A DNA stretch of 64,000 bases from 79-D21 sp022839995 (GTDB lineage: Bacteria > Synergistota > Synergistia > Synergistales > 79-D21). The stretch spans positions 1 to 64,000 of the forward strand of contig JALHIN010000002.1 in NCBI GenBank assembly GCA_022839995.1, written 5' to 3'. The position numbers and the translations under genes were made by a program. Each line of letters opens with the position of its first letter. The first letter of the stretch is position 1. Positions 8,589-16,964 of the stretch are shown piece by piece. Under the pieces are notes generated by a model that saw only the letters and a program-made list of their open reading frames with translations, was not told the origin of the DNA and searched no databases.

Positions 8589-9181
8589 CGATCAAACTGG
8601 ACCTCCGCCCCGCAGCCCTTAGACGGGAAACCCGGAAGGCCGTCCACGTGACGCGCCTGGTCGCGGCCATCCTGCTGGTCGCCTTTTGCGTTGTCTCTGC
8701 CGTCTGCATCCTGTACGGCTCGGTCCTGGCCTTCCGTCTCAGGGAAGAAAAGGCCTCCCTGAAGCTGAACATCGAAGAGCTGACCGCGCAGGACGTTCGC
8801 CTGACGGGCGAACTGAAGCGGCTGCAGAACGAATCGGCCCGCTTCACCGAGAACCTGGCTCTCGTGAAGGCCGAACTGCCCGCACTCGAGTTCCTCAACG
8901 CGGTCCAGGGGGCACTCCCCGCGGCAAGCCGGATGGATTCGGTCGAGGTGAACGCGGGAACTGCGAAACTCATCGGCATCGCCGCTTCGGAGGGCGAGGT
9001 GGTGGCTTTCGCGAGAAAGCTCGGGGAAGCGCCGCTGGTCACTTCGGTTTCATTTCCTGTCACTTCAAAGCAGGGCAACCTGATTCGTTTCGAGCTGACC
9101 TGTTCCCTCCTCGACATGGATGCGTACGGCCAGAAACTTTTCAAGGGGGGGGATTCGCGTGAACCTGTCAATCAGCCGTAA
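8585..9181 (+). CDS. pilN: Type IV pilus assembly protein PilN
   Basis: Bitopic inner-membrane protein of the alignment complex. The N-terminus IKLDLRPAALRRETRK corresponds to the PilN motif that docks into PilM. One transmembrane helix lies at about 24-48, then a coiled coil (about 50-95) and a ferredoxin-like periplasmic domain. The 198-aa length is normal. The ATG overlaps the pilM stop, indicating translational coupling. Confidence 0.85.
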   Translation: MTIKLDLRPAALRRETRKAVHVTRLVAAILLVAFCVVSAVCILYGSVLAFRLREEKASLKLNIEELTAQDVRLTGELKRLQNESARFTENLALVKAELPALEFLNAVQGALPAASRMDSVEVNAGTAKLIGIAASEGEVVAFARKLGEAPLVTSVSFPVTSKQGNLIRFELTCSLLDMDAYGQKLFKGGDSREPVNQP

Positions 9182-9701
9182 GTTCGTCATCCTGTCCGCT
9201 CTCCTTCTGCTGCTTTTCGCCCTGTTCCTGGGAGAAAACGCCCTTTTCCGGGTCGTCGCCGTGCAGCGCGCGGAAATCGAAAAGGAACTTCGCATCCAGG
9301 AAATGACCCTACGGAAGCAGGTTTTGGGCAAGACCCGCCTCGTGGAACAGTACAAGCGGGCGCTCGTCGAGCTGGAGCGCTACCCGATGGGGGAACCGGG
9401 GGACCTCGTTTCCCTGTTTGCCAACATCGAAGGGGAGCTGGCCAAGAACGGGCTCGTCGTGGATTCCATCCGGCCGGTGGGTCTCGACCCCGCGACCCTG
9501 ACCGCCACGACGGAAATCTCTTTCAGGGGAAACTACTTCTCCGTGCTGCGGACGATGGCGGATTGGAGGAACGGAATGCAGCCGATGCGTCTCTCGACAC
9601 TGTCCATCCGTACGGAATCGAAGCCTGACGCCCCGGCCGGAGTTTCCGCGAAGGCCGTCATCGTTTCGAAAATCAAGGCGGACCAGGAAGGGGGGAAATA
9701 G
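9159..9701 (+). CDS. pilO: Type IV pilus assembly protein PilO
   Basis: A 180-aa bitopic membrane protein with one N-terminal helix (about 8-26), a coiled coil including QEMTLRKQVLGKT, and a C-terminal alpha/beta domain like that of PilO, which dimerises with PilN. GTG 9159 is chosen because AAGGGGGGGG precedes it and an earlier in-frame ATG at 9120 would lie deep inside pilN. It overlaps pilN by 23 nt. Confidence 0.82.
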   Translation: MNLSISRKFVILSALLLLLFALFLGENALFRVVAVQRAEIEKELRIQEMTLRKQVLGKTRLVEQYKRALVELERYPMGEPGDLVSLFANIEGELAKNGLVVDSIRPVGLDPATLTATTEISFRGNYFSVLRTMADWRNGMQPMRLSTLSIRTESKPDAPAGVSAKAVIVSKIKADQEGGK

Positions 9702-9703
9702 CG

Positions 9704-10318
9704 ATGGACGACAGCCAGGGATGGGCGGAAAGCGCTCGCGAACTCTGGGAAGAACTCGTGTACGGGGAAGGGGTGTTCCGCGTTTTCCGTCTTCTGATCG
9801 GAATCCTCATCGTCGTCGGCCTCCTGTGGTCCCTTTTCCTCTTCAGGCAGTTGGCCTTGCTGGGTCAATCGAACCCGCTGGCCTTTTCGGACAGCGTCCC
9901 GGCCCAATCGGAGGAGATCGCGAAGCTGGACGCCCTTGTCCAGTCCTACCGCAACCAGGCCCTGATCCGTTCCGGCAGCACCCAGCTCGCTTCACTGGCC
10001 CAGGCCGCGGGGCGAAGCCCCTTCGCGGAACCGCCCTCGCTTGCGGTCTCCGTGGCGGGGACTCCGAAACCCGGCGTGCCGTTGCCGATCGAAGTTCCGC
10101 CTCCGAACATCGCCGTGAAGGCAGTCATGGTCCTCGGCAACGCGGCCGTTGCCGTCGTCGACATCGACGGGATCGGGCAGAACCTGATCGTCAAGCCCGG
10201 TTACACCTTCTCGGGCAAGAGGGGAAAGATCGTTTCGATCAATCCACAAAAACTGGTCTTCCTGTGGAACGGCAAGCGACAGGAAACCTTGGCTACTTCA
10301 CTACTGGGGGGATTCTGA
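9704..10318 (+). CDS. PilP-like inner-membrane pilus protein
   Basis: A 204-aa protein with a cytoplasmic N-terminus, one transmembrane helix (about 26-48), a linker, a proline-rich stretch (about 105-130) and a compact beta domain (130-200) resembling the homology region of GspC/PilP. PilP links PilN/PilO to the PilQ secretin. Position between pilO and pilQ supports the role. It lacks the lipobox seen in proteobacterial PilP and is anchored by a helix instead. Its stop shares a base with the pilQ start. Confidence 0.7.
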   Translation: MDDSQGWAESARELWEELVYGEGVFRVFRLLIGILIVVGLLWSLFLFRQLALLGQSNPLAFSDSVPAQSEEIAKLDALVQSYRNQALIRSGSTQLASLAQAAGRSPFAEPPSLAVSVAGTPKPGVPLPIEVPPPNIAVKAVMVLGNAAVAVVDIDGIGQNLIVKPGYTFSGKRGKIVSINPQKLVFLWNGKRQETLATSLLGGF

Positions 10319-12036
10319 TGACGGAACTCTGCAGAAAATGGACAGGCCTTGCCATCTTGAGCGTGTTCCTGGCGCTGGCACTGGCCGGAACGGCGTGCGC
10401 TGCCGATCCCGCCGAAGCCCTCCCGGAAGCCGAGAAGGCCCCGCTGATCGAATCGGTTTCGGTGCGGCAGTCCGGCTCGACCCGAATCCAGGCCGAGGTC
10501 ACCGGCCGCAACCTCCCGCTGCCGGAGCTGGTCAAATCCGCCGCGAACCACATCGACTTCCGCTTCGCTGGAACCTCGGCCCTGTCCCCGAACCAGACGA
10601 TCGGGGTCATCTATCCCTTGATGAAGTCCGTGGAGATCAGGGCCGTCAGCGGGGACGTCTTCGTTTCCTTCCTCACGAACAAGCCGATGAAGCTGAAGGC
10701 TTCCGAAGGTGTCGCCCCCGCAAGCCGGTACCTGCTGACGTTCGAGGCGGAAGCGGAAGCCCAGGCCCCCGCGCCGCTGCCGAAGCCGGCCTTGAAACCG
10801 GTGCAGGCGGACCCGCTGGCAAAGGACACGAAAGTGACCCTGGAACTGCGTGACGTCAACATCAAGGACATCTTCCGCATGCTGGGCAACATGATGAACC
10901 TCAACCTCGTCGTTGATTCCTCGGTACCCGACACGAACGTGACCTTGAGCCTCAAGGACGTTCCGCTTCGGGAAGCCTTCTCTTACCTCATGCGGATGCA
11001 CGAGCTGTCGTACACCATGATGGGCCGCACGATGATCGTCGGCAAACCCGAATCGCTCGCGAAGACCACGGGGATGGAAAAGACCCAGACCTATCACATC
11101 GCTTACGCGGATCCGAAACAGATCCCGGGGATCCTCCAGAACCTGGCCGGCGTGAACAAGATCGTGGTGGACGAGCGCATGAGGACCCTGTACGTGACGG
11201 GAACGGCCGCGCAGCAGGAAGAGGTCCGGAAGATCCTGGAGCGGGTCGACCACCCCGGGCGGCAGATCATGATCAACGCCCGCATCATCGAGCTGAAGGA
11301 CACGGCATCCAGGGAATTCGAGGCCATGCTCGACGCGATTTACAACAACTGGTGGCTGAGCTACAGCAAGGGCAGCTTCTCCGGGGGATACGCGGACGCA
11401 AACTACCCGAACCAGATCCCCTCGGGGGTCACCTCCCCGACGCCCTTCGCCACGGACCTGAGCGGCCTGGCCCGCAGCACGCTGAAGGCGATCGACGCAC
11501 AAATTGCCACTTGGACCCAGGGGGACGTCAAGGGTCACGTCCTGGCCAGCCCTTCGGTCATCACCACCGAGGGCAAGAAGGCGACGATCAAGATCACGGA
11601 AAACGTGAAGTACATCTCCGCCCGCGACGATGCCGGAAATCCGACCTACTCGGACGAGGAAGTGGGGCCGATCCTCGAGTTCACCCCAATCATCGGGCGC
11701 AATGACGTGATCAACCTGGAAATCAAGGTTTCCACCGGGACCATCACGCAGTACCTCGCCGGGGGCCAGGGGGAAAGAGTTCCCCAGACCGCAAAGCGGG
11801 AAGTCCAGACCTCGGTCCGGGTCCGAAACGGCGAACCCTTCGTGGTGGGAGGCCTCTTCGGGACCGACAAGTCCACGACGATCAACCGGGTCCCTGTTCT
11901 TTCCGACATCCCCCTGATCGGCGAGCTCTTCAAGTCAAAGACGAAGAAAAACGAGAAGACGCAGGTTGTCGTCGTCCTGGTGCCCGAGCTGCTCGACGTC
12001 CCAGAGAGCGCCATCGAAGTCGGCACCCTCAGGTAG
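10318..12036 (+). CDS. pilQ: Type IV pilus secretin PilQ
   Basis: Outer-membrane multimeric pore for the pilus. The 572-aa protein has a signal peptide (about 1-28), one AMIN domain (about 40-145) for peptidoglycan binding, an STN/N0 domain (VTLELRDVNIKDIFRMLG, about 172-245), an N1/KH-like domain (ITYVTG region, 255-315) and the C-terminal secretin domain ending with VPVLSDIPLIGELFK. Having one AMIN copy makes it compact relative to PilQ of Proteobacteria. Its presence implies an outer membrane. Confidence 0.93.
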   Translation: MTELCRKWTGLAILSVFLALALAGTACAADPAEALPEAEKAPLIESVSVRQSGSTRIQAEVTGRNLPLPELVKSAANHIDFRFAGTSALSPNQTIGVIYPLMKSVEIRAVSGDVFVSFLTNKPMKLKASEGVAPASRYLLTFEAEAEAQAPAPLPKPALKPVQADPLAKDTKVTLELRDVNIKDIFRMLGNMMNLNLVVDSSVPDTNVTLSLKDVPLREAFSYLMRMHELSYTMMGRTMIVGKPESLAKTTGMEKTQTYHIAYADPKQIPGILQNLAGVNKIVVDERMRTLYVTGTAAQQEEVRKILERVDHPGRQIMINARIIELKDTASREFEAMLDAIYNNWWLSYSKGSFSGGYADANYPNQIPSGVTSPTPFATDLSGLARSTLKAIDAQIATWTQGDVKGHVLASPSVITTEGKKATIKITENVKYISARDDAGNPTYSDEEVGPILEFTPIIGRNDVINLEIKVSTGTITQYLAGGQGERVPQTAKREVQTSVRVRNGEPFVVGGLFGTDKSTTINRVPVLSDIPLIGELFKSKTKKNEKTQVVVVLVPELLDVPESAIEVGTLR

Positions 12037-12060
12037 CGCGGAAACAGGCTTTGATCCGCT

Positions 12061-12102
12061 GGAAGGGGGCGTCCCCCTCGGGACCCGCCCCCTTCCGTTT
12101 TT
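12061..12102 (+). terminator. Intrinsic terminator of the pilMNOPQ operon
   Basis: A 10-bp outer stem (12061-12070 with 12087-12096) extended by an inner GTCCC/GGGAC pairing is followed by five T at 12098-12102. It lies 24 nt after the pilQ stop. Confidence 0.88.
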
Positions 12103-12103
12103 C

Positions 12104-12133
12104 TTGTCAGACCGGCACTGGATGGGATAAACT
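12104..12133 (+). promoter_or_regulatory. Candidate promoter for efp
   Basis: TTGTCA (12104-12109) and TAAACT (12128-12133) are separated by 18 bp, immediately after the pilQ terminator and about 65 bp before efp. Confidence 0.45.
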
Positions 12134-12196
12134 TCATAGGCTTGGTGGCAGGAATCCTGCACACGGAATTCGAGAATTCGGGAGGATTGGATTCAT

Positions 12197-12769
12197 ATGG
12201 CTCAAGTAGTGGACACCAGTGATTTCCGGCCGGGAATCAAGATCAAGTGGGAAAACGGCATCTGGCAGATCGTGGAATGCCAGCACCACAAGATGGGACG
12301 GGGCGGAGCGATCATCCGCACCAAGATGCGGAACCTGGAAAGCGGTGCGATCATCGAGCAATCGTTCAAGTCCGGTGAACGTTTCGAGAGGGTCGTTTTC
12401 GACGAAACCGCAGCCCAATACCTCTACCGGGAAGGCGAGAACTACGTTTTCATGGACTTGACCAGCTACGACCAGGTTTACATCCCGAAAGACACTCTCG
12501 GGGACAGCGTGAAGTACCTGAAGGAAAACCTGGAGGTGAACCTTGAATTGTTCGAGGGACGGATCATGGGGATCGAGTTGCCCAACAGCGTCGAGCTGAA
12601 GGTGGTCAGCACGGCCCCGGGCTTCAAGGGCGACACCGTGACGGGTTCCGGGAAACCGGCGACCCTCGAGACTGGAGCCGTCGTCACCGTCCCGATGTTC
12701 ATAGAGCAGGACGAGGTCATCATCGTGGACACGCGCACGGGGGAGTACATCGAACGCGCGAAGAAGTAA
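12197..12769 (+). CDS. efp: Elongation factor P
   Basis: Three-domain translation factor that relieves ribosome stalling at polyproline stretches by binding between the P and E sites. The 190-aa protein is full length. The loop in domain I reads HHKMGRGGA: the residue that is a modified Lys in E. coli (PGKG) is Arg35 here, so Lys-specific EpmA-type modification cannot act at that site. It starts a row of genes that continues to nusB/xseA. Confidence 0.95.
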   Translation: MAQVVDTSDFRPGIKIKWENGIWQIVECQHHKMGRGGAIIRTKMRNLESGAIIEQSFKSGERFERVVFDETAAQYLYREGENYVFMDLTSYDQVYIPKDTLGDSVKYLKENLEVNLELFEGRIMGIELPNSVELKVVSTAPGFKGDTVTGSGKPATLETGAVVTVPMFIEQDEVIIVDTRTGEYIERAKK

Positions 12770-12791
12770 ACCCGAAAGGAGAGTGGATGTC

Positions 12792-13214
12792 GTGGAATCC
12801 AAGGAGAGGATCGCGTATTTGAAAGGCCTGCTGGACGGACTTCGTCCCCAGGACGAAACCCAGGCCAGGATCTATGCGGCCATCGTCGATGCCCTCGACG
12901 CCCTGGCGGAAGAGGTCGAAACGAACAGGGACGAACTCCGGGAGCAGGCGGAGATGGTCCAGGAACTCAACGAATTCTGCGAATCCCTCGAAGACGACAT
13001 GGAAGAGCTTGAAAAGAGCGTTTACGAACTGGAAGGCGAGATGATGGAAGAAGAACCGGAGGAGGAAGACGAGGAGGATTTCGAGACCGTCTACCAGTCT
13101 GCCGTGTGCCCCAAGTGCGGTCACCGGTTCTACTACCAGCCGGAACTGTATGAAGAGGGGGAACCGGTGCAGTGTCCGAAGTGCGCCGAAACATTCGAGC
13201 GCAAGGAAGACTGA
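12792..13214 (+). CDS. Zinc-ribbon protein, CD1247 N-terminal-domain-like
   Basis: A 140-aa acidic protein. The N-terminal half (SKERIAYLKGLLDGL, about 2-75) resembles the short helical CD1247 N-terminal domain found in clostridial proteins. An acidic stretch follows (about 75-95), and the end carries a zinc ribbon with two CPKC knuckles (CPKCGH and CPKCAE, about 105-135). GTG 12792 is chosen because AAAGGAG at 12775-12781 is well spaced from it; GTG 12783 would overlap the site. The role is unknown. It lies directly before the Asp23 gene. Confidence 0.65.
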   Translation: MESKERIAYLKGLLDGLRPQDETQARIYAAIVDALDALAEEVETNRDELREQAEMVQELNEFCESLEDDMEELEKSVYELEGEMMEEEPEEEDEEDFETVYQSAVCPKCGHRFYYQPELYEEGEPVQCPKCAETFERKED

Positions 13215-13240
13215 GCCCGGCCCCGGAAAGGAGACCCGCG

Positions 13241-13693
13241 ATGGAGGAGAACCTGGAGAGAATCGATCAGGATCCTCTCCCCGAAATGGAGCGGGAGGTT
13301 CCTGCCCCGAAGGGAGAAATCCGAATTTCCGAGGACGTCATCGGGGCACTTGCCACGCAGGCGCTGCTCAGCGTGGAGGGGGTTCGGCCCGCAAGCGCCG
13401 GGATCGTGGCCAACCTCCGGCTCGGCAGGAAAGGAAGTTCCGGTGTCCGGATATCGGTATCGGAGGGTAATCCGCCGGTCGTCCAGGTCGACACCTACAT
13501 CATCGTCAAATACGGGCTCCGCCTCCCGGACGTTTCGTGGGACGTCCAGGAGTCCGTGAAGGACCATATCGAGCGCTACACGGGCTACGCCGTCAAGGAG
13601 GTAAACGTGACGATCCAGGGGATCGACTTCGGCGAGCCCAGGGCGAGAGAGCAGGGACAGGAGGACCGGGAACCTGCCGGCGAGTCCCATTGA
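13241..13693 (+). CDS. Asp23/Gls24 family protein
   Basis: A 150-aa protein with the family core at about 24-125 (GEIRISEDVIGALATQALLS, the GVRPAS turn, and VDTYIIVKYGLRLPDVSWDVQ). In Gram-positive bacteria the family is tied to cell-envelope stress and sits at the membrane through a partner. A membrane protein gene follows. The acidic N-terminus and Glu/Gln-rich tail are outside the domain. ATG 13241 has AAAGGAG upstream. The location just before nusB is common in Firmicutes. Confidence 0.85.
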   Translation: MEENLERIDQDPLPEMEREVPAPKGEIRISEDVIGALATQALLSVEGVRPASAGIVANLRLGRKGSSGVRISVSEGNPPVVQVDTYIIVKYGLRLPDVSWDVQESVKDHIERYTGYAVKEVNVTIQGIDFGEPRAREQGQEDREPAGESH

Positions 13694-13750
13694 GCGGAAC
13701 CGGTTCCGCGTTTGACCACGGGGTCGGCCCTGAACCGACCCTTCCTTTTC
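13694..13750 (+). promoter_or_regulatory. Two hairpins between the Asp23 gene and its membrane partner
   Basis: A perfect 16-bp palindrome (13694-13709) is followed by a 7-bp stem (13721-13727 with 13735-13741) with a 7-nt loop and a T/C-rich tail. The second may be a weak terminator or attenuator. The first may be an operator or part of the mRNA fold. Confidence 0.35.
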
Positions 13751-13766
13751 GAGGGAGTGACAGCCG

Positions 13767-14246
13767 ATGATCCTTTTCTGGAAATCCGGACCCCAGGGAA
13801 AGCTCTGGATCGACGAAGCCGCCTTGAAGGCGGCAATCGAACCGTGCCTGCCGGACGGGGCGAACTGCCGTTCCATCCAGCTTTTCGGCGACCGTGATCT
13901 CCTGAACGTCTACGTTGCCATCCCTTCCGAAACGGGTGAGCCCGATTCCGAGGCACTACGAAAACCCATTGCCGAAACGCTCGCACCCCTTGGACTGGAC
14001 GTTGCGGTTTCGCTCGTGGCGGAAAGCCCGGAAGCCGCGGAGCGGAACAACCGGCACCCCCTGCTCCGGTCCCCCGCCTTCTGGGGAGTCGCGGTGGGAA
14101 CGCTGGTAGCGGTCTTCAACCTGGGGCTTTCGGGACTTTTCTGGGTCCTCTTCTTCGGGTTCGCGGCCTTCGGTATCGCCTGGCTCTTTCTCACGACGGC
14201 CGGACGCGAACGCCTGGCGTCCTTCCTGGACAATTTCGAGGAGTGA
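13767..14246 (+). CDS. Small membrane protein, possible Asp23 anchor
   Basis: A 159-aa protein with a soluble N-terminal domain (about 1-95) and two adjacent transmembrane helices (about 107-143: GVAVGTLVAVFNLG and FWVLFFGFAAFGIAWLF). I do not recognise the family. Its place between the Asp23 gene and nusB suggests that it anchors the Asp23 protein, as AmaP does in Gram-positives, but no sequence similarity to AmaP is claimed. Confidence 0.6.
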   Translation: MILFWKSGPQGKLWIDEAALKAAIEPCLPDGANCRSIQLFGDRDLLNVYVAIPSETGEPDSEALRKPIAETLAPLGLDVAVSLVAESPEAAERNNRHPLLRSPAFWGVAVGTLVAVFNLGLSGLFWVLFFGFAAFGIAWLFLTTAGRERLASFLDNFEE

Positions 14247-14268
14247 CCGGAGCTTGGAAAAGGAATTC

Positions 14269-14724
14269 ATGCCGCAGCGGCGCCACCGTTCAAGGGAAAT
14301 CGCACTTCAACTGCTGACATCGATCGACCTCCGGCGTGACCAGGACATCCAGGAAGCGTTCGAGCTTTTCCCCCTCGAAAACGAGGAGGCGGTCGTCATC
14401 GACTTCGCCCGCAGGCTTGCCTTCGGGGTCGTGGAAAACGAGCGGGAAATCGACCTTCTGATTCTCAGGAATCTCGTGGGGTGGCGCCCGGAGCGGATGG
14501 TGGCCGTGGACCGGGCCGCCGTCAGGCTGGCCCTCTACGAAGGGATCATCGCCCGCTGTTCCCCGCTGCCGGTTGCGATCTCCGAGGCGGTCGAGCTGGC
14601 CAAATCCTTTGGAACCGAGGATTCCGGGCGTTTCGTCAACGGTGTGCTCGGAAGGATCGTCCGGGCGCTGGAATCCGGGACCGCACACCAGGATGCCGAG
14701 GGCTCTCCCCAACCTGACCGTTGA
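14269..14724 (+). CDS. nusB: Transcription antitermination factor NusB
   Basis: An all-helical RNA-binding protein that with NusE/S10 binds boxA of rRNA leaders. The 151-aa sequence shows the basic opening RRHRSREIALQLL, the AVRLALYEG helix and the C-terminal EAVELAKSFGTEDSGRFVNGVLG signature. ATG 14269 is preferred over TTG 14254 because AAAGGA lies between them. It overlaps xseA by 32 nt. Confidence 0.93.
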   Translation: MPQRRHRSREIALQLLTSIDLRRDQDIQEAFELFPLENEEAVVIDFARRLAFGVVENEREIDLLILRNLVGWRPERMVAVDRAAVRLALYEGIIARCSPLPVAISEAVELAKSFGTEDSGRFVNGVLGRIVRALESGTAHQDAEGSPQPDR

Positions 14725-15919
14725 CGAGCTGAACCAGAGGGTACAGCTCGTCATCCAGTCGGATCCCGTCCTCGAGAACCTCGCCGTAACGGGAGAAATC
14801 CTGGACTTCAAGGTCCATAAGACAGGGCATGCCTACTTCACCCTCGTGGGGAAGGAATCCCGTCTTGCCTGCGTCATGTTCAGGAGCCATGCGGAGTCGC
14901 TTCCCGAGTGGCCTCGAACCGGGGATCTCGTCGTGGTGGAGGGATCCGTTTCGGTTTACCTCGCCCGTGGCGCCTACCAACTCTACGCGCGCCGCCTGCT
15001 CCCCGCGGGCCAGGGGGCCCAGGCCCGGGCCAGGGAAGAACTTCGCCGCAGGCTGCAGGAAGAAGGCCTCTTCGACCCGCGAAACAAACGGCCCCTTCCG
15101 CGGTACCCGGAGTCGGCGCTCGTTTTGACGTCCCCGACGGGAGCTGCCGTCCGGGACGTCCTCCGCGTCTCCCGCAGCCGCTTTCCCGCCTGCTCGATCA
15201 CGGTCATTCCCTGCAACGTCCAGGGGGAGGACGCCGTCTCACAAATCCTGAAAGCCTTTGCCCGTGCGGGAAAGCTGCCGAAGGCCGACGTGGCGCTTCT
15301 CGTTCGGGGCGGTGGAAGCCGTGACGATCTCAACGCGTTCGACGACGAACGGGTCGTCAGGGCGGTCCGTTCCTGTCCGATTCCAGTCGTCACGGGCCTG
15401 GGACACGAGATCGACCAGACGTTTTCGGACCTCGCGGCGGACGCGGCGGCCCCGACTCCCTCCGCTGCAGCCGAAAAGGTCTTCCCCGACAGGCGCGCCG
15501 TCTCGTCCGACCTCGCTTCCCTTCGGCGCCATGCCGCCGCGGCGGTATCAAGGCGGATCGAGGAGGGCGCCTGGTTGGCGGAGAAGCTGCGGGGCCGCCT
15601 TGCCTCTGTTGCGGAACGCAGGCTCGCCGAAACCGAAACCGGCCTGGAAAATTTAGGCGAATTCCTGGGGAGGTCCATCCTGTCCCGCATCGACCTGGAA
15701 ACGCATCGCCTCGCCTCTCTGGTGTCCGCCCTGGAAGCTCTTTCGCCGGTTCGCGTCCTATCGCGCGGATACATCTCCTGCGAAACCCCAGAAGGGCGTC
15801 CGGTCGTGTCCGCCCGTTCCGTAGAAACGGGCGACCGCCTGCGCCTGGTCTTCCCGGACGGCCGCCTGGGCGTCCGGGTGGAGGAATCGGAAAGCTACGA
15901 TCAGGGAGGATGCAGATGA
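14693..15919 (+). CDS. xseA: Exodeoxyribonuclease VII large subunit
   Basis: Degrades single-stranded DNA to oligonucleotides. The 408-aa protein has an N-terminal OB domain (about 1-100), the catalytic region with VRGGGSRDDLNAFDDE, then VTGLGHEIDQTFSDLAAD and APTPSAAAE (about 200-265), and a C-terminal coiled coil (about 270-360) that would bind small subunits. No xseB is present next to it; mtnA follows with a 4-nt overlap. The small subunit must be encoded elsewhere if the enzyme is canonical. Confidence 0.93.
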   Translation: MPRALPNLTVDELNQRVQLVIQSDPVLENLAVTGEILDFKVHKTGHAYFTLVGKESRLACVMFRSHAESLPEWPRTGDLVVVEGSVSVYLARGAYQLYARRLLPAGQGAQARAREELRRRLQEEGLFDPRNKRPLPRYPESALVLTSPTGAAVRDVLRVSRSRFPACSITVIPCNVQGEDAVSQILKAFARAGKLPKADVALLVRGGGSRDDLNAFDDERVVRAVRSCPIPVVTGLGHEIDQTFSDLAADAAAPTPSAAAEKVFPDRRAVSSDLASLRRHAAAAVSRRIEEGAWLAEKLRGRLASVAERRLAETETGLENLGEFLGRSILSRIDLETHRLASLVSALEALSPVRVLSRGYISCETPEGRPVVSARSVETGDRLRLVFPDGRLGVRVEESESYDQGGCR

Positions 15920-16935
15920 ACGTACAACCCGTCGAATGGCGGCAGGGGAAGCTGGTCCTACTGGACCAGAGGGCCTTGCCTGAATCCGTCCGTTTTCTCG
16001 AATGCCGAACTGCGGAAGACGTGGCGCTCGCCATCGAGACCCTCGCAGTCCGGGGTGCCCCCGCGATCGGAATCGCAGCAGCCTACGGGGTCGCCCTGGC
16101 TTCCTCCCTCGGGATCGAAGGGGCGCGGGAGGCAATCGACCGCCTTTCCAAAACGAGGCCGACCGCGGTAAACCTTTTCTGGGCATTGAACCGGATGGAA
16201 AGCGCACTTCAACGTTTCCAGGGCGGGAACCGGGACTGTGCTTCCCTGGAGGACTTCCTCCTGCAGGAGGCCGTGGCGATCCACCAGGAGGACATCCGGG
16301 TCAATCGTGCCATCGGCCTCCACGGGCAGGTCCTCCTGCCCCAATCCTGCACGGTGCTGACGCATTGCAACGCGGGTGCCCTGGCGACAGGAGGGTACGG
16401 TACCGCGCTCGGCATCGTCCGGGCGGCACGCGAAGCCGGGAAGACGGTCCGCGTGATCGCCGACGAAACCCGGCCGGTTCTCCAGGGTGCGCGGTTGACG
16501 GCCTGGGAACTTGCCGCCGAGGGATTCGACGTCACCGTCATCTGCGACTCCATGGCCGAGCCTGCCATGTCGTTCTTCGGCGTCGACGCGGTCATTGTCG
16601 GTGCGGACCGGATCGCTGCAAACGGCGACACGGCCAACAAGATCGGGACGCGCTCCCTCGCGATCCTGGCTGCCTCCCGCCAGGTCCCGTTTTATGTCGC
16701 GGCCCCGACCAGCACGCTGGATCCCTCGATCGCCACGGGAGAGGAAATCCCCATCGAAGAACGCCCGCCCTCGGAAATTTTCTTCTTCCAGGGGAAACGG
16801 TGCGCCCCTGAAGGCGTCAAGGCCTGGAACCCCGCCTTCGACGTGACCCCCGCGAAGCTCATCACCGCCATCATCACCGAGCGGGGGGTCATCGCTCCTC
16901 TGTTTGAAGGCAAAATCCGCCAGCTGTTCGATTGA
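15916..16935 (+). CDS. mtnA: S-methyl-5-thioribose-1-phosphate isomerase
   Basis: Converts methylthioribose-1-phosphate to methylthioribulose-1-phosphate in methylthioadenosine salvage. The 339-aa protein has RGAPAIGIAAAYG, the catalytic Cys in LTHCNAGALAT, DETRPVLQGARLTAWEL and the catalytic Asp in GADRIAANGDTANKIGT. ATG 15916 is chosen over 15910 since AGGGAGG is spaced for it and it makes an ATGA overlap with xseA. It heads the recycling set mtnA-ahcY-mtaD. Confidence 0.94.
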   Translation: MNVQPVEWRQGKLVLLDQRALPESVRFLECRTAEDVALAIETLAVRGAPAIGIAAAYGVALASSLGIEGAREAIDRLSKTRPTAVNLFWALNRMESALQRFQGGNRDCASLEDFLLQEAVAIHQEDIRVNRAIGLHGQVLLPQSCTVLTHCNAGALATGGYGTALGIVRAAREAGKTVRVIADETRPVLQGARLTAWELAAEGFDVTVICDSMAEPAMSFFGVDAVIVGADRIAANGDTANKIGTRSLAILAASRQVPFYVAAPTSTLDPSIATGEEIPIEERPPSEIFFFQGKRCAPEGVKAWNPAFDVTPAKLITAIITERGVIAPLFEGKIRQLFD

Positions 16936-16964
16936 ACAGTCCACCGCAAAAGGAGTGACCGACC

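Noticed and set aside
10318..10420. Lipoprotein signal in PilQ (LAGTAC).
   Set aside because: The residues before Cys do not fit the lipobox; a normal signal peptidase I site after ACA fits better.
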